The translations under genes were made by a program, and so were the position numbers. Below are positions 1-11,133 of a stretch of DNA of 64,000 bases, piece by piece. Source of the stretch: Nomia melanderi (Eukaryota; Arthropoda; Insecta; Hymenoptera; Halictidae); contig NC_135009.1 in the NCBI RefSeq assembly GCF_051020985.1, positions 11,106,606-11,170,605 of the forward strand. The letters are read 5' to 3'. The first letter of the stretch is position 1; each line of letters opens with the position of its first letter. Below the pieces are notes generated by a model. That model saw nothing but the letters and a program-made list of their open reading frames with translations. It was not told where the DNA came from and searched no databases.

Positions 1-1782
1 GGAACTAACGATGCTTGAGAAAAACGAGTATTTCGGTGAGAAAGCGCTGTACGACGAGGAGTCTTCTCGTCATGCGAACGTGATCGCGATGCCTCCTGGA
101 GCCGAGTGCTACACCATAGAGAGATCGTAAATTAATCAGTTTTTGCGAACATTCTCCCGACTGCATTGTGCCTTGCATTAAACGCAACTGTGTCTTCGAC
201 GTTAGGACGTTTCTGACATACCTCGGCGGACTGGAATCAATCGCGAAGAAGAACTGGTTGAAACACCAGAAGTTCACAGATCTCGACGACTGGAGCGAGG
301 AGTTCAAAAAGTTGACTCTGTCGGATTTGGAGGTAGAAGGGACACTCGGGGCCGGTGGATACGGTCGTGTGGAGCTGGTGACCGTAAAATCGTTTCCAGG
401 GATAAGTTTCGCTCGAAAGAAAGTGAAGAAACATATGATTACGCAGGGTGGCTATCAAAGGATGATTTACAGCGAGAAGATGAACTTGAAACTGTGCGAA
501 TCTCTATTCATTCCCAGGTGAGTTTAAAGGGTACAGGATAGAAAAATTAGATTTTAGAAAGAGTGAAAGAAAAGTGACGACGGAATAAGCAGCTTCATAA
601 TATACGAGACTTTGGGATTAGGTTCTATCAGTTTAGGATTCTTTCAGGTTATTCAGGACCTTCAAAGACAAAAGGTATCTGTATTTCTTGATGGAGGTAT
701 GCCTTGGCGGCGACTTAAGGACTGCCTTGAATAGAAATGGCCGTTACGACAATTCATCCGCCAAATTCATCGTCGCCTGCGTGGTTGAAGGTCTCCACTA
801 TCTCCATTCACTGGGCATCGTCTACAGGGATTTGAAGCCTGAGAATATCGTGATCGACATTAGCGGCTATACTAAGATTGCGAGTCTTTTTATTTGAATT
901 GTAAACCAATTATTGGTAACATTTCGCTAATTTGTACGTTTCCCATTCTGTAGACTGATCTCGGATCCAGCAAGAAGATCGGTGCCTACAAAACGAAGAC
1001 CTTCATGGGAACGCCAGAATACTTAGCACCCGAAATCATTCAGTGCAAAGGCTACAATCAGTGAGCTTTCCCAAATTGAATACTTAACGGAAATTATCGA
1101 GATTTTTGTTTGATTTTTTTTTTGTTTTGACAAAACAATGCGAATTTAGATTTCTCCTCTAGAGTGAAGGTGAATTACAATTAATGATTATGGTTTTTTT
1201 TATCAACGAAGAGCTGTCGATTATTGGGCGTTGGGAATCTTCACGTACGAACTACTTCTGAATCGAACACCATTCGAAAATGTCAACGACATGGAGATAT
1301 ACAACCAAATTCTTCTAGGTATCAATGATTCGCTTTTGCCGTCTACTCTGAGAACGCCAGCAAAGCAATTTATTACATCTCTGTTGCAAAATGATCCTAT
1401 TAAAAGACTCGGATGTTTGCGAAATGGTGTCGCCGATATCCGCAATCACAGGTACGCGAGTTAGAAAGAAAAGCGTCCTTGTAATTATTTATTATTAAAT
1501 TATCGTATTCGTCGCAGATGGTTCCATGGTTTCAACTGGCGAGACTTGCAAAGTCAAAGAATGCCATCGCCTATTGTACCGACGGTAAATCAGATATTGT
1601 TTTCAAATTTTGTTCGCATACGGTTTGCCTAAGAGGAACGTGCGATTTAATAAGATTTCTTGTCGTATTCATTTAATTATTTACAGGTGAAAGGGCCTCT
1701 CGATCGGAGAAATTTCGACAGGTTGCCACCGGATTACAAAGCAGCACCATCCGATTTTTCCAACTGGGACGCAAATTTTTAA
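1..1782 (+). CDS. cGMP-dependent protein kinase, divergent, 5' end missing
   Basis: Exons 2-126, 206-517, 648-879, 954-1060, 1212-1451, 1518-1584 and 1687-1782 join in one frame to give the last 392 residues; the start lies left of the window. The piece begins inside the second cyclic-nucleotide-binding domain (motif EYFGEKALYDEE), then has a serine/threonine kinase domain of the AGC type: glycine loop LGAGGYGRVEL, lysine in FARKKVKK, catalytic loop YRDLKPEN, activation segment FMGTPEYLAPE, and an AGC tail ending NWDANF. This order is that of PKG, which phosphorylates proteins when cGMP binds. The usual DFG motif reads DLG, and the exon that carries it follows a GC-AG intron. Differences from the well-known PKG I sequence suggest a divergent paralogue rather than the foraging gene. 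A poly(A) signal AATAAA lies at 1788-1793, just after the stop. Family is sure; subtype is not. Confidence 0.88.
880..953 (+). other. Probable GC-AG intron in the PKG gene
   Basis: The exon before this intron ends ACT AAG ATT at 879 and is followed by GCGAGT. The next exon starts at 954 with ACT GAT CTC GGA. Using GC as donor gives the expected kinase text K-I-T-D-L-G. The nearby GT dinucleotides either bring in a stop codon or break the frame, so GC-AG is the only join seen that keeps the domain. Confidence 0.65.
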
Positions 1783-2971
1783 ATTCGAATAAAATTCTTA
1801 TTATTAAATTGCAATGTCATCCGAGATGTTTATAAAAATTACCAGCGAGATTTTTTACCTCCAAAAAGGGAACTTGATAAATAAAATTATTAAAAAAAAA
1901 TTTAAATGGTCTATACATTTAATTAACGAAATAATTTTATAATCTACCTAATTCCATGCTCTAAATGAATTTTTGTGACATTCTATTATTTCGATAGAAT
2001 TTTTAAGCAATGCGAAACAATTTTCCGATTTCAAAATAATACCGCAAAAGTTTACTCCAATGTGCCGTAAGTCTATTTGAAATGTTTTCGAAAATTTGAT
2101 TCACGTAGTCCCTCTCTTGTGCGGTATACTCAAAAGTTTCTTTTACTTACAAGTACGCCTATTTCAAGATATTTAAACAATGAAACGAGCATAAAAAATC
2201 TTACAATGTAGTTAATGTACACTTGTAATACAATTGTATGAGTAATAAAGTATCAATTTATAGTTTTTAATGCGTGTGTGATAGTGGTTCGCGTGCTAAA
2301 ACAGAGAAGAATATCAGGTAAGAGAAGTGAATAACCTGCTAGGGGAATCGGTCTTATTTAAAAGTAGATTTGAATTGAAACGTAACTATGACAACCGTAC
2401 AAGTACGATATTGTTTTATAGCAAATATTTGAATGTTTGTAAGTTTTGATCGGTCGAATTCTTTGAGGCATCGAAAATTTTAACTTGGACATTGCGCAAA
2501 GCACACCGACAACTTCAGGTGGCGCACGATTTGCTGCACTCTGTGCAAATAACCTTGTTATACTATCGTTCGAACGGTGGTGACTTTACAAATTTGTATA
2601 ATAGTTCAGTTATCGCATGTAAAACAAATTTCATAGACATGCTGTTGTATCAAGTAATTTAAGGAGCATAAAGTTTCTATCATGCAGTTTCGTTTGTAGT
2701 TGATAAAGGATAATATTTGATAGTGTACGATATTGGATTACAGTGCGAAAGAGCAAACACACGCGCTGAATTTCTTAATAATTATATACGATGTATATAA
2801 CTTTAATAATGGAATGTGAATAGCACAACAGTTTCTAATGTATTTACACAAATCGACGAGTACCGCTGCATTATCAGTGATGACAGGACCTAACTTAACA
2901 TGAGGTGAAACTAGGTCCATGAATGTTTTACTTGCCATTAATTTCCAGTGTTTTGTATAAAATACTACAAA
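1783..2971. other. Gene-free spacer with probable 5' UTR exon and intron of the zinc-finger gene
   Basis: AT-rich. The PKG 3' end (AATAAA at 1788) lies at the left. A good donor (ATCAG|GTAAGA, GT at 2318) and an acceptor (TTTCCAG ending at 2948) suggest a 5' UTR exon ending at 2317 and an intron 2318-2948 leading to the short leader before the ATG at 2972. No coding region was seen. Confidence 0.4.
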
Positions 2972-5785
2972 ATGGAAACCCATGAAAACGAGCAATATGT
3001 TACATTTCCTCTTTCTGGGGTACATGATGGTATACAAGATAACATTATATCTCATGAGGAGATATGTGAACCTGTTGATGAGTGTGTCCTTCAAGAAGGG
3101 CTCACCGAAGTGTCCGTTACAGATGTGAACGCTGGTATTACAGAGGCACAGGTTGCAGTTGAAATTTTAGCTGAACATTCTGACGAGGAAGATGAGAATC
3201 GTGTGGTATATCCCATATATATTAAACAAGAAGAACAGCAACAATATACTTCAGGAGATGACGAGTCTATGGCTGTGGAAGCATTGCGACAACTCGGTGG
3301 AATGTATCCTTGTTTCGAGGATAAGAAAGTGTCTTGTCCTAATTGTGTAAATCTTTTTTCACAGGCTGAAATGGCCAAGCATCATGCTACATGTACGACT
3401 AATAAATTGTCCTGTATGACCTGTGGAGAAAGATTTGAAAGGAAAATGGATTTAAATAATCACATGGTTTGTCATCAGGTAGATCGACCACATGCGTGCA
3501 GAACTTGCGGCAATCTGTTTCGTTCTAAGAGTAGCTTAAGATGTCATATGTTGGAAGTCCACCAAGTAGAAAGGCCTCACAAGTGTACGATATGTGGGGC
3601 AGACTTTCAGAGGCCTTCTAGTTTATCTAATCACATGAAAATTCATACTTATGTAGCTGGTCGTGCCATTATGCAGTCACAGGGTAATAATGTCTCGCAA
3701 CAATCTGAGGAAACATTTAGAAAATGGCCTGAAGATGTAACAGAGACCCAAAACAATCAAGTGCCATCTTCTTCAGTGCAGACTGTACAAACTTACGACA
3801 CTGTCCAATGGACAGTTCCAACTTACAGTTTTCACAATGAACAATCAGCAGTTAACACAATTTCTAATCCTCAGGAAAAAATAGATACATTACATGAATT
3901 CACTGTAATGCCAAATGGAGAAGTAGCACAATTTGAATACACTCAACAGAGCAACATAAACAATCAAGTCAGTCAGCAGTACAATCTTTCATTGAATTCT
4001 TTTAGTAACACAGATGCAATGGTGAAAGTTGAAACTTTATCTTATAACAGTGAAAATAGAAGGAATTATTCAGAAATTGAAACAAATGGTACAAAGCAGC
4101 ACACTTGCAGACATTGCGGTATTAGTTTTTCTCGAGCAACAGCATTGGTGTCTCATGAAAAAATACATGCCTCTAAAAATTGGAATATGCCAATCGAATG
4201 TGAGTACTGTGATAAACAGTTCCAAGATGGAAATCACTTAGCTACCCATCAAACAACTTGTGCTAAAAAGATGATGCAGAATAATATAGAGCAAGGTACA
4301 CCTAACAATAAGTGGGGTAAGCATGCATGTTCTGAATGTGGTAAAAAGTTTACTACTAAGCAAAAAATGTTCAGACATCAGTGGATTCATAGAAAGAAAA
4401 CACATTCCTGCGAGGTTTGTGGTTCTCAATTTGAAAAACAAAATCAATTAGATGAACACAGATTATCTGCACATCCCGGTGATTCTCCATTTACTTGTAC
4501 AGAGTGTGGTAAAAGCTTTGTATCTCGTCAGGGGCTTTGGGAACATGGTAGAACTCATGCTGGAAGCCCTGCACATTTTCATTGTGATACATGTTCCAAA
4601 ACATTTTCATCTAGACAGGGGTACTTAATCCATCATCGAACACACACTGGAGAAAGACCATATGGTTGCAAATTTTGTTGGAAAGCATTTAGAGATGGTG
4701 GAACTCTAAGAAAACACGAACGCATTCACACAGGAGAAAGACCACACGTTTGTCCTCTGTGCTCAAGAGCATTTAATCAAAAAGTTGTTCTGAGAGAACA
4801 TGTTCGATGGGTTCACGCAGCAGGAAAGAACGAAACTGAAGTAACTGGACCACCTTTTCCATGCCCTATATGCGGTGCGTTAAATCAAGATCGAGATGAA
4901 TTATGTGCACATATTGTTAAACATTCTGATCAAATGATAGCAGAAGCTAAAGCCAAGACAAACAATAATGCCCCAAAACCCAAGCCAACTAAGAAAAAAT
5001 CAAAAACATCTCCAAGCACTACCTTACAAGGAAAGCAAGCAGCTGGAAATAGAATGATTTCTAAAGCAGAACAGAATGAAGCACTTTTATCTATCACAGA
5101 AACAGATAAGTCGGACGATCAGCAGATTTTAAACGATAAGCAAAATAGTACCTTCCTTGTAGTAACTACGGACAAACGTAATGAAAATTATATCGCAATA
5201 TCAGAACTCAAATCTGATAGCGTACAATTAATAGTTGATGAGAAACAAGATGAAAATATGCACATTTCGCAGACTGACCATAGTCATAGAGAATCTTTAA
5301 ATATGATTGCTATAGATAAACAAAACAATACAACTCAGATTGTCACTACTGAATCTGAAGGAAGTGCACTTCATCCTACAACCAGTCATAATGAAATGAC
5401 TACAATGCATTTAATACAGACATCAAAACAAAGCAATACTTTGCACTTAATATCAAAACAGAATGAATCATTACCTGTTTTAACACTACCAAATCCTCAG
5501 GGCCATGAAAACTTTTCCAGTCAAATTGCACAAATAAATAGTAGCGATTTACCAATGGATATGGTAACTCATCATTCAACTAGAGAAGATCAAAGTATGA
5601 AAGATCCCCATGAAATTGGGCAAGATACATTAATGCAAGATGGGACATCCCAAACAGCTGTAATACAAGTTGTACAGTACCATCAACATGAAAGTGATGA
5701 TGGAGAAGAGTTGGTCTGTGGTATCTGTGGAGAAGATTTTAATGACAAAAACGTGTTAATGGAACACGTTAAAATTCACATATAA
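2972..5785 (+). CDS. C2H2 zinc-finger protein, about 14 fingers
   Basis: A single uninterrupted ORF of 937 codons. The ATG at 2972 (ACAAAATGG, good Kozak context) is chosen because the frame upstream runs only to a likely splice acceptor at 2948 and has no ATG. Fingers come in two clusters and one lone C-terminal finger: four to five at residues about 122-225, about nine at 378-650, and one at 916-936 ending in HVKIH. Several linkers are of the HTGERP type, which is typical of DNA-binding arrays. Between the clusters the protein is rich in Gln, Asn, Ser and Thr; a lysine-rich stretch follows the second cluster. A nuclear DNA-binding transcription regulator is likely. I do not recognise the orthologue, and there is no BTB, ZAD or KRAB domain at the N terminus. 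The C-terminal finger standing alone at the very end is notable. Confidence 0.9.
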   Translation: METHENEQYVTFPLSGVHDGIQDNIISHEEICEPVDECVLQEGLTEVSVTDVNAGITEAQVAVEILAEHSDEEDENRVVYPIYIKQEEQQQYTSGDDESMAVEALRQLGGMYPCFEDKKVSCPNCVNLFSQAEMAKHHATCTTNKLSCMTCGERFERKMDLNNHMVCHQVDRPHACRTCGNLFRSKSSLRCHMLEVHQVERPHKCTICGADFQRPSSLSNHMKIHTYVAGRAIMQSQGNNVSQQSEETFRKWPEDVTETQNNQVPSSSVQTVQTYDTVQWTVPTYSFHNEQSAVNTISNPQEKIDTLHEFTVMPNGEVAQFEYTQQSNINNQVSQQYNLSLNSFSNTDAMVKVETLSYNSENRRNYSEIETNGTKQHTCRHCGISFSRATALVSHEKIHASKNWNMPIECEYCDKQFQDGNHLATHQTTCAKKMMQNNIEQGTPNNKWGKHACSECGKKFTTKQKMFRHQWIHRKKTHSCEVCGSQFEKQNQLDEHRLSAHPGDSPFTCTECGKSFVSRQGLWEHGRTHAGSPAHFHCDTCSKTFSSRQGYLIHHRTHTGERPYGCKFCWKAFRDGGTLRKHERIHTGERPHVCPLCSRAFNQKVVLREHVRWVHAAGKNETEVTGPPFPCPICGALNQDRDELCAHIVKHSDQMIAEAKAKTNNNAPKPKPTKKKSKTSPSTTLQGKQAAGNRMISKAEQNEALLSITETDKSDDQQILNDKQNSTFLVVTTDKRNENYIAISELKSDSVQLIVDEKQDENMHISQTDHSHRESLNMIAIDKQNNTTQIVTTESEGSALHPTTSHNEMTTMHLIQTSKQSNTLHLISKQNESLPVLTLPNPQGHENFSSQIAQINSSDLPMDMVTHHSTREDQSMKDPHEIGQDTLMQDGTSQTAVIQVVQYHQHESDDGEELVCGICGEDFNDKNVLMEHVKIHI

Positions 5786-7173
5786 TTATTGTTATTGTTT
5801 TGTTATTCGAGTTTGTGATAATCTTGTGCTATTAATGTGACTACATAGAAAACAATGAACTTGAACATTATTTACGTTATTGCGACAAACAAATGCGACT
5901 CAGCTATTTAAACATTATACAATAGAAGTAGCGGCAGCACCAATTTTTTATGTGTTTTAAAAACGCACTGATATTAAAACACAGGGAATTTTTTATTATA
6001 TTTATACATTTTTAATTAATTCCTTTTTGTTTTACGATTCCCAAAAATGCTTTTGCACATTTAGGTCGTAAACTATACATGTGATTAAATAATGTACATG
6101 TATTAAAATAAAATCAGATAGATGAATATTTATATATTATGTGTAATACACATTAACGGTTACGGTAAAAAAAAAGTGGAAAACATATCGTAAAAAACAA
6201 TCCGAGGCTTATGTACTTCTGCTTAATGCAGTTTTATAAACTGTTTGGTCTTTTAAATTTATGTATCATTTTACGATACGTGAGTTGTAAATGAACCAAA
6301 TGCCACTTACAATGTAGAGTATGAGGTGCAATAAGGAAATAAAGTGCAATTTATTTTCTATATTTATTTTTTATTTTATATTACACTGAATCATACATTT
6401 CTGTTTGGTGTAAATATTTCTAGTTTGAAAAGTATGCATTTACGTAATAATCGGATTCCTCGTATTTGAATTGTCGCGCACTTTTTCAAAACAACATTGT
6501 GAAATAGTCACGTGTCGATGCCGGGACAAAATACAAGCGTACGTTGTTTTGTGAAATAAATAATTAAATTTTTTGATTGTGTTTCATAATTACACTGTTA
6601 CGTATTGTCAGATTTCAAAACTTGATCATCGACTGTCATTACACACTTGAAATAAAGTAAGTACCAATCTTTTTAAAACAGTGTAAATACATTTTGCGCA
6701 CATGTGATTTCAAATGTTCTAACATTTAAATTGTACACATATTATCGTATGAAACATTTAAAGATATAATTTAATATACAAGACACAATAATCAAAATTT
6801 ATTACAATTTATATTTTAAAGTAAGTATTAACCTCCATTCTATACATAATCAGTACATCATCAGTATAAGATAGTGTTTGGAAACGATCGTGACAATTCC
6901 GCATTTCAAGCATAAAAATAAAAATATATTTACTATAAATGGATTATAATTATATACAAAAACTTGTTTAAAATGTACTTTTATGATTGAAAAAAAAAAA
7001 TACGTTTCAAAGTGAAGAAGTTTTAACCTCAATTCTACAACGTGTAAATACTACAAACTTTAAAGAGGTTATGTTATTGCTTTCTGTTTTAAAGACTAAT
7101 TTATTTATGAAACAAAAAGTGCTGACTGAGAATTAAGAGGAATTGATTAAATTTTTACTGAAAGAGAGCAAAC
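5786..7173. other. Gene-free spacer, 3' UTR of zinc-finger gene and PPIH upstream region
   Basis: Strongly AT-rich. AATAAA-type signals lie near 6106 and 6338 and could end the zinc-finger transcript. No ORF with coding character or RNA gene was seen. The short leader of the cyclophilin gene lies at the right end. Confidence 0.5.
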
Positions 7174-7728
7174 ATGCCTACATGGAATCAAATTCAAGCA
7201 CAACTTCGAAATCCAAACAACCCGGTGGTATTTTTTGATGTGTCCGTGGGCACAACAGAAATCGGTCGAATGATCTTTGAACTGTTCGAAGATGTCTGTC
7301 CAAAAACCTCAGAAAATTTTCGGCAATTCTGCACCGGCGAATACAGAAAGGACGGAGTACCTTTGGGTTTCAAAGGTGCCATTTTTCACAGAGTCATTAA
7401 AGACTTCATGATTCAAGGTGGTGACTTTGTAAATGGTGATGGAACTGGAGTAATAAGTATCTACGGAGGTGGAACCTTTCCTGATGAGAACTTCACATTA
7501 AAACATGACTCTCCTGGATTATTATCCATGGCAAACAGTGGCAAAGACACCAATGGTTGTCAGTTTTTCATCACCTGTGCGAAATGTAATTTTTTGGATG
7601 GCAAACATGTTGTCTTTGGAAGAGTAATAGACGGACTTCTCGTTATGAGAAAAGTGGAGAACGTTCCTACCGGACCAAACAATAAGCCAAAAATTCCTGT
7701 TACAATATCTCAATGCGGACAAATGTAA
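7174..7728 (+). CDS. PPIH: Peptidyl-prolyl cis-trans isomerase H (spliceosomal cyclophilin)
   Basis: Single-exon gene of 184 residues. The cyclophilin domain covers almost the whole protein: NFRQFCTGEYRKDGVPLGFK, FHRVIKDFMIQGGDF with the catalytic Arg, MANSGKDTNGCQFFIT, and LDGKHVVFGRVIDGL. The GVPLG/GFKG insert and the end VPTGPNNKPKIPVTISQCGQ are those of the PPIH group (SnuCyp-20), which binds the U4/U6 snRNP proteins Prp4 and Prp3 and helps tri-snRNP assembly. The residue matching Trp121 of cyclophilin A is Phe here (C-N-F-L-D-G-K-H). The start AACATGCC at 7174 gives the expected length and N terminus. Location is expected to be the nucleus. Confidence 0.95.
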   Translation: MPTWNQIQAQLRNPNNPVVFFDVSVGTTEIGRMIFELFEDVCPKTSENFRQFCTGEYRKDGVPLGFKGAIFHRVIKDFMIQGGDFVNGDGTGVISIYGGGTFPDENFTLKHDSPGLLSMANSGKDTNGCQFFITCAKCNFLDGKHVVFGRVIDGLLVMRKVENVPTGPNNKPKIPVTISQCGQM

Positions 7729-9168
7729 TAGCTAATTGTAATTTATATTTTTATATAGAATTTGTATGTTAAAACATACCGCAAATATTGTATTATATAT
7801 TGTAAGATTAAAAAGGGTATTTTAATTGAATACCTCTTTCCATTTCTGCATTAAGAAAGATTTAATCATACTTTAACGAGTCTCTTTAATGAAACATAAT
7901 TTTCAGGTAAATTGATGGCTAACTGTAATTATCGGCTCGAGGCTGTCATTACCTCCAGGAAATTGTATAACTCCTTACTAATATCGACTAGTTAAGAAAT
8001 TTCATTTTCTACTACCCAATTTCTATGATACACACTTCTACAAATTACTACATTCACACCATAACTGTCGGAATGGATCTAAATGAAATCAAATGAAAAA
8101 AAGTTGCTTTACGAACTTGGATCTTTATTACACTAAATTTACATACGAAATGATTATCTCAGTTTACAATCTATGCGGGGGGGTATCATGATCAGACAAA
8201 GTTCCATACGCGATCCAATGCTAATACGATTTACTCTGTTCGATTTTTCCGAGAGTGAAACACTTAAAATGATGTACGCGCGTCGGTGTTCAATCTAAAG
8301 CTAAGATTATCATCGATTGACAAAAATTCGATCCGCGAATTTTAGGTCATTCGTGTATCAAGTTACATCGGTCTGGTCGGACGCCACGCTGCACGTGTAT
8401 GCATTCATGCATAATTCGTTCGTCGAACAACCGAGTGTCCCCCCAATTAAACAGCCTAAGTATCAATCGATGTACTTGACAGCAAGTCTTATCCTTTCGC
8501 AACTACATGTTCGGCATTAATATACTCGGAATTGTTAACGCGGGCTCAAACGAAACTGCTTACTCTACGCACGATTACGTCTTTCCCAATCCGATCGACA
8601 CGCGAGGAAATCAATCGGTCGCTTACAAAACGATTACGGCCTCCGTGACCGGCGATTATCGACCTCGATCACGGGAACAAATATGAAAATAAAATTTCGA
8701 TCGCTCTTGCGTTGCGCAAAATCGTCCGCAAATCGAATTCTCGAACGGTTTACCAATAATCTCGACGAAAGAAACGTCCACCGAAGAGAATCATCGCGAT
8801 CAATCACGAAATCCTCTGTCAACGAGGAACACCGTCGAACTTGCCGCCATTGAAACATCCGCAGCATCTCCTTTCGATCGACACCGATCAACAACGATCG
8901 AACGCGCCACTCCCAGACGAACAAAAATTGATTCAACAACAACAATAACGACAGTATTCACGTAGCCGCAGCGATATCTATATCCCACGGCCGGTAACGG
9001 TTGGATTCGTTTTACGAATCACGTAAATCACGAATCATCCGGCTATCATCGTCATCGGGATCGTCACGACCTGAAACAACATTACACCGATCATCATCGT
9101 CCAGCAGCAGCTCACGGCAGCGAAAACAGCTGGTCCCTCCTCTTGGGCACCGTGAGCTGAGGCGCGGT
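7729..9168. other. Gene-free spacer between convergent PPIH and Tdc1-like genes
   Basis: The left half is AT-rich; the right half (about 8.3-9.1 kb) is GC- and CpG-rich. Short open frames on both strands here have no recognisable motifs. It probably holds both 3' UTRs. Confidence 0.4.
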
Positions 9169-11133
9169 CTACCTGCTGTTACAGAAAACGTCTTCCTCGA
9201 TGGTGTCGACCTGCGAGTTGTCCTCGACGACCATGATCGGCGTGGCGCCGTCGTGGAGGCTCGATTTCGATATGGATCGTTTGTACACGTCCCTGGACAC
9301 GCTCCTCGTGAAGCTGAACTTCCGCACAAGCTTCTTGTCCAGAGCAGCTGGACTCTTAGGTCCTTTAGCCCTGAACTCGTCCTCCGTGCCCTCATAATGG
9401 GCGAGCAGCACCTCGGTTGCATGCTCCTCGATCACGTCCACCGCGTGATCGACATCTTCATCGGTTGCGTTCTCCTTGACCACGCAGAACCGCAGAATAT
9501 ACTTGCCCATCACCCGGGCCGGGATCATGTGGATCCTACCGGAAGCATTTATATTCGCCAATAGCTCTTGGTTAATCTCGTCGCTTTCCTTCAACCGGAA
9601 GCAGACCAGACCCACCCTCACGTCGTTCGTTATCTCGAACCTCTTGTCTTTCCTCATCAGCGTCTCGAAGCGTCTCGCGAGTCTGATATGATTCCTTATG
9701 TACTTCTGTAGTCCAGTGATCCCGTAGGATCTCATGACAAACCAAAGTTTCAGCGCCCTGAAACGCCTGCTCAGCGGTATCCCCCAATGACGATAGTCTA
9801 TGGACTCGCCAGACCTGGCGTGTTGAAGGTAGAGCGGATCGACGACGAGGGCCGAGGTCAGTTTCACCCTGTCCCGCACCCACAAGCAAGAACAGTCGAA
9901 ATTGACTAGTAGCCATTTGTTCGGGTTCGTGTTGAACGAGTCCGCGTGCTGGATCCCGGCCATCAGCGGCCTCATTTCTGGACAGATAAAGGCGTTCCCG
10001 GCGTAGGCGCCGTCCACGTGCAGCCAGATGTTCGGGAACAGTTTGCAAACCGGACCGATCTCGACCAGATTGTCGAACGCACAGGATCCTGTTGTGCCGA
10101 GTGTGGTGGAGACGAAGAACGGGACCAAACCGTTCGCCACGTCCTCCCTGATCGCGGATTCAAGCCGTTTGCCACGTAGCGAACCCTTTTCGTCTGGGTC
10201 TAGCACGCGGAGCTTCACTAGGCTGATCATCGCTGCCTTTTCTACGCAGGAATGCGCCTCCGTGGAACAGTAGGCGACCAGACGCGGAAGAAAAGCTGAA
10301 TCCTCGGTGTTCGGGTCCTGTTCCTTCAAGGTTCTGATCGCTTGAGTGCGCGCCGCTAACATGGTGACCAGAATGCACTCTGAAGCCGAGCCCTGTATCA
10401 CTCCGCCGCCTTTAGATGCCTTGTGCTCGGACAGAAACTCCCGGGGAAGGTCGATCGCCTTTGCGTACCAGTCGAGGACAATTGTCTCCAGCTCGGTGCA
10501 GGCCGGGCTTGCCGCCCAGGAGAAGCCTATGCAGCCGATCGCGTCGGACAACATGTCGCCCAGGATCGAGGGGAACGAGTTTCCGGCTGGGAAGTACGCG
10601 TGAAACCGCGGATGTTGCCAGTGAGTGATCTGAAACGCGTTCGAAAGGTTCTGGTTTAACTTGGATTCTTGATAGGAGGATGGTTTCACGTGTGATCCGA
10701 TTTAACGATTGATTTGTTTTTAGAGGCTCTATAGCGGGTGTCCCGAGGCTCGGTCGGTTCATCCCCGGGGACGCCGGGGGAGAGGAGGACGGCGGGAAAA
10801 TAGTTTTGCGGGACGAAGGAGCGTGACCGTTCACGGTCGCCTTACTTTTTACTATTTTTTCGTGTTCGCGAATATTATTAACATCTAAAGAGGTCGGAAT
10901 CGATAATCGAGCCTCGGGCTCTTTCAACTCACCCCGGGCATTATCTTGCATTCGACGTCCCGCATTATGGCGTCCCACGACTCCCCTTTCGCCGGCGCTT
11001 CTTTGGGCAGAAGAGGCCTCAGGTAGCCGGGGTCCACGTTCGCGGTCACCCTCTTGCCTTCCAGGGTGCGCAGATACTCGCAGATGTACTCTATCATCTG
11101 CTTTCCGCGCACTTGAAACTCGTCGATGTTCAT
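9169..11133 (-). CDS. Tdc1: Tyrosine decarboxylase, Tdc1-like, two coding exons
   Basis: Exons 11133-10933 (67 codons) and 10629-9169 give 553 residues. This is a group II PLP-dependent decarboxylase: start MNIDEFQVRGKQMIEYICEY, junction PG|ITHWQHPRFHAYFP, ASPACTELE, AHSCVEK with the His that stacks on PLP, LHVDGAYAGNAFICPE with the Asp that binds PLP, and NTNPNKWLLVNFDC with the PLP lysine. The wording SFNTNPNKW and DYRHWGIPLSRRFRALKLWF fits tyrosine decarboxylases (tyramine for octopamine synthesis) better than dopa decarboxylase. A Ser-rich C-terminal tail of about 80 residues (RKFSFTRSVSRDVYKR) follows the enzyme domain. HVDAAYAG, usual in the family, is HVDGAYAG here. An acceptor just before the ATG (CATTCCAG ending near 11148) implies a further 5' UTR exon. 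It lies directly downstream of its paralogue at 14871-17411. The choice of symbol Tdc1 is tentative. Confidence 0.9.

Noticed and set aside
2948..2971. Start of the zinc-finger protein at 2948
   Set aside because: That codon is GTG and overlaps a likely splice acceptor; the first ATG in frame is at 2972.
9001..10978. Several long frames on both strands overlapping the Tdc1-like exon, up to 188 codons
   Set aside because: Shadows of a GC-rich coding exon in which stops are rare; the minus-strand decarboxylase frame explains the sequence fully.
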